Source: Pseudomonadota bacterium
Lineage (GTDB): Bacteria; Pseudomonadota; Alphaproteobacteria; Dongiales; Dongiaceae
Assembly: GCA_021792365.1 (NCBI GenBank)
Contig: JAJYUT010000005.1
Span: 372,001-436,000, forward strand
Reading direction: 5' to 3'
DNA length: 64,000 nucleotides
Made by a program: the position numbers and the translations under genes. Below are positions 62,410-64,000 of this stretch, piece after piece. The notes under the pieces were generated by a model. It was not told the DNA's origin. It saw nothing but the letters and a program-made list of their open reading frames with translations, and ran no database searches. The first letter of the stretch is position 1. Every line of letters starts with the position of its first letter.

Positions 62410-63165
62410 ATGGTGACGGAAGAATCCACGAAACTGCTCTATAAGCGGGTCTTGCTGAAGATTTCCGGCGAGGCCCTGATGGGGCAGCGTGAGTTCGGTC
62501 TCGATCCCGCCACCATCACCCGGGTTGCCGAGGAGGTTAAGCAGGTCCATGCCCTCGGCGTGGAATGCTGCCTCGTCATCGGCGGCGGCAACATCTTCCG
62601 CGGGCTGGCGGGCGCCTCGCAGGGCATGCAGCGCGCCTCCGCCGATTACGTCGGCATGCTGGCGACCATCATGAACGCCCTCGCCATGCAGAACGCGCTG
62701 GAGCAGATCGGCGTGAATACGCGGGTCCAGTCCGCCATCTCGATGCAGTCGATCTGCGAGCCCTATATCCGCCGGCGCGCCATCCGGCACCTGGAGAAGG
62801 GCCGGGTGGTGATCTTCGCCGCCGGCACCGGCAATCCGTACTTCACCACCGACACCGCCGCCGCCCTGCGGGCTTCCGAGATGGGCTGCGAAGCGCTGCT
62901 GAAGGGGACCAAGGTGGACGGCGTCTACAGCGCCGACCCGAAGCTGCATCCCGAGGCCACGCATTTCGCGCATATGACGCACCATGACGTCCTGTCGCGC
63001 GACCTCAAGGTGATGGATGCGGCCGCGATCTCTCTCGCGCGCGAGAACAAGATTCCGATCATCGTCTTTTCCATCCACAAGCCGGGCAACTTCGCGCGCG
63101 TGATGCTGGGCGAGGGCAAGCACACGATCATCGCCGACGCGCCGCGCCGCGCCGTCAACGCATAG
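62410..63165 (+). CDS. pyrH: Uridylate kinase
   Basis: A 251-residue amino-acid-kinase-family enzyme that phosphorylates UMP to UDP. The start region [13 protein letters not shown] and [10 protein letters not shown] are conserved, and the acceptor loop [20 protein letters not shown] matches. The ATG at 62410 was preferred over an in-frame GTG at 62395 because GGAAGG ends seven bases before it. Its position between tsf and frr is standard. Confidence 0.95.
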   Translation: MVTEESTKLLYKRVLLKISGEALMGQREFGLDPATITRVAEEVKQVHALGVECCLVIGGGNIFRGLAGASQGMQRASADYVGMLATIMNALAMQNALEQIGVNTRVQSAISMQSICEPYIRRRAIRHLEKGRVVIFAAGTGNPYFTTDTAAALRASEMGCEALLKGTKVDGVYSADPKLHPEATHFAHMTHHDVLSRDLKVMDAAAISLARENKIPIIVFSIHKPGNFARVMLGEGKHTIIADAPRRAVNA

Positions 63166-63207
63166 CAATGATCCGGGAAGACAGGGGAATGGTCAGGGTG
63201 ACGCATC

Positions 63208-63765
63208 ATGACTGACGCCAGATTGAACGAATTCAGCCGCCGCATGGATGGTGCTCTCGAAGCGCTGCGCAAGGAATTCGCGGGCCTGCGCACCGGGCGC
63301 GCCTCCGCCCACCTGCTCGACCAGGTGGTGGTCCAGGCCTATGGCAGCCCGATGCCCCTCAACCAGGTCGGCACGGTCAACGTGCCGGAGCCGCGCATGA
63401 TCACGGTCAATGTGTGGGATCGCTCCCTCGTCGGGGCGGTGGAGAAGGCGATCCGCGACGGCGGTCTCGGCCTCAATCCCGCCAGCGACGGGCAACTCGT
63501 GCGCGTGCCGATCCCCGAGCTGAGCCAGGAGCGGCGGGCCGAGCTGACCAAGATCGCGCACAAATATGCGGAGCAGGCGCGGGTCGCCGTGCGCAACGTA
63601 CGGCGCGACGGCATGGAGTCCCTGAAGAAGCAGGAGAAGGACGGGAAGATTTCCGAGGACGAGCACCGCAACCTGCACGACCAGGTGCAGAAGTTGACCG
63701 ACGAGCACGTGAAGAAGGTCGATGAGGCGCTCGCCACCAAGGAAAAAGAGATCATGCAGGTCTGA
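63208..63765 (+). CDS. frr: Ribosome recycling factor
   Basis: A 185-residue factor that splits post-termination ribosomes with EF-G. The conserved segments are [33 protein letters not shown] and [14 protein letters not shown], with the helical bundle ending in [14 protein letters not shown]. The length is exact for the family. Its stop overlaps the uppS start region (TGATGTGA). Confidence 0.96.
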   Translation: MTDARLNEFSRRMDGALEALRKEFAGLRTGRASAHLLDQVVVQAYGSPMPLNQVGTVNVPEPRMITVNVWDRSLVGAVEKAIRDGGLGLNPASDGQLVRVPIPELSQERRAELTKIAHKYAEQARVAVRNVRRDGMESLKKQEKDGKISEDEHRNLHDQVQKLTDEHVKKVDEALATKEKEIMQV

Positions 63766-63766
63766 T

Positions 63767-64000
63767 GTGAGCCAGCCGGTCTCCACGGCGGTCAAGGTTG
63801 GAAAGACGTCGGAAGCGGCGGATGGCGGCGCCATCCCGCGCCACGTGGCCATCATCATGGACGGCAACGGCCGATGGGCCAAGGCGCGCGGGCTGCCGCG
63901 CACCGTCGGCCATCGCGAAGGAGCGGAAGCGTTGCGGCGCGTGCTGCGCGCCTCGGCCGAGTTCGGCGTCGACTACCTGACCGTCTTCGGCTTCTCGTCC
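63767..64000 (+). CDS. uppS: Undecaprenyl diphosphate synthase, cut by the window edge
   Basis: Only the first 78 codons are in the window. The start is GTG at 63767; the ATG at 63765 is followed at once by a stop. A variable lead of about 25 residues precedes [15 protein letters not shown], where the Asp of MDGNGRW is catalytic. The enzyme makes the C55 lipid carrier for cell-wall synthesis. It would follow frr in the same transcript. Confidence 0.93.
   Translation, partial: MSQPVSTAVKVGKTSEAADGGAIPRHVAIIMDGNGRWAKARGLPRTVGHREGAEALRRVLRASAEFGVDYLTVFGFSS

Overview
The window is a high-GC, gene-dense chromosomal segment of an alphaproteobacterium, probably from the Rhodospirillales or a near relative. 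The evidence is gene order: tig-clpP-clpX-lon-hupB, a complete nuoA-N operon, birA-coaX-rnj-proS-lolC/E-lolD-dnaE, and rpsB-tsf-pyrH-frr-uppS. A short ProRS, RNase J, and the HutF/HutG route of histidine breakdown fit this. The genus cannot be fixed from the sequence alone. I see no insertion sequence, integrase, prophage, rRNA gene or CRISPR array.

Layout. 1-3.7 kb: a cytoplasmic molybdopterin oxidoreductase (minus strand) divergent from leucyl aminopeptidase. 3.7-8.1 kb: an ABC importer of the 2-aminoethylphosphonate type (binding protein, ATPase, double-length permease). 8.2-11.1 kb: an exported Sel1/SPOR protein and the bifunctional NAD(P)HX repair enzyme. 11.2-18.1 kb: tRNA-Leu and the protein quality-control block tig, clpP, clpX, lon, hupB. 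18.2-31 kb: a block bounded by tRNA-Val (minus) and tRNA-Asp (plus), holding a candidate small RNA, fhs, the hut genes (hutH, a MarR-GNAT fusion, hutC, hutF, and the hutU-I-D-G operon), a DMT exporter and a small unknown gene. 31.2-45.5 kb: nuoA to nuoN. 45.5-52.5 kb: birA, coaX, rnj, a small exported protein, proS, and the lipoprotein-release ABC pair. 52.6-56.7 kb: two tandem PhoX phosphatases, each preceded by Pho-box-like repeats and each followed by nearly the same terminator. 56.8-64 kb: dnaE and the rpsB-tsf-pyrH-frr-uppS cluster, with uppS cut by the window edge.

How the genes work together. Histidine would pass through HutH, HutU, HutI, HutF and HutG to glutamate, ammonia and formate. 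Formate-tetrahydrofolate ligase beside hutH could capture that formate. Three similar 14-bp palindromes lie upstream of hutH, in the hutC-hutF gap and upstream of hutU, and are good HutC operator candidates. At hutC and hutU each sits directly after a recognisable promoter. The PhoX pair and the phosphonate importer point to adaptation to low phosphate.

The most unusual observations are: (1) the HutH homologue lacks the Ala-Ser-Gly triad that forms the MIO cofactor, and also the usual tyrosine of the active site, although it sits under a hut operator; (2) a compact minus-strand promoter-hairpins-terminator unit between tRNA-Val and fhs looks like an undescribed small RNA; (3) Pho-box-like arrays precede two tandemly duplicated phoX-terminator units.
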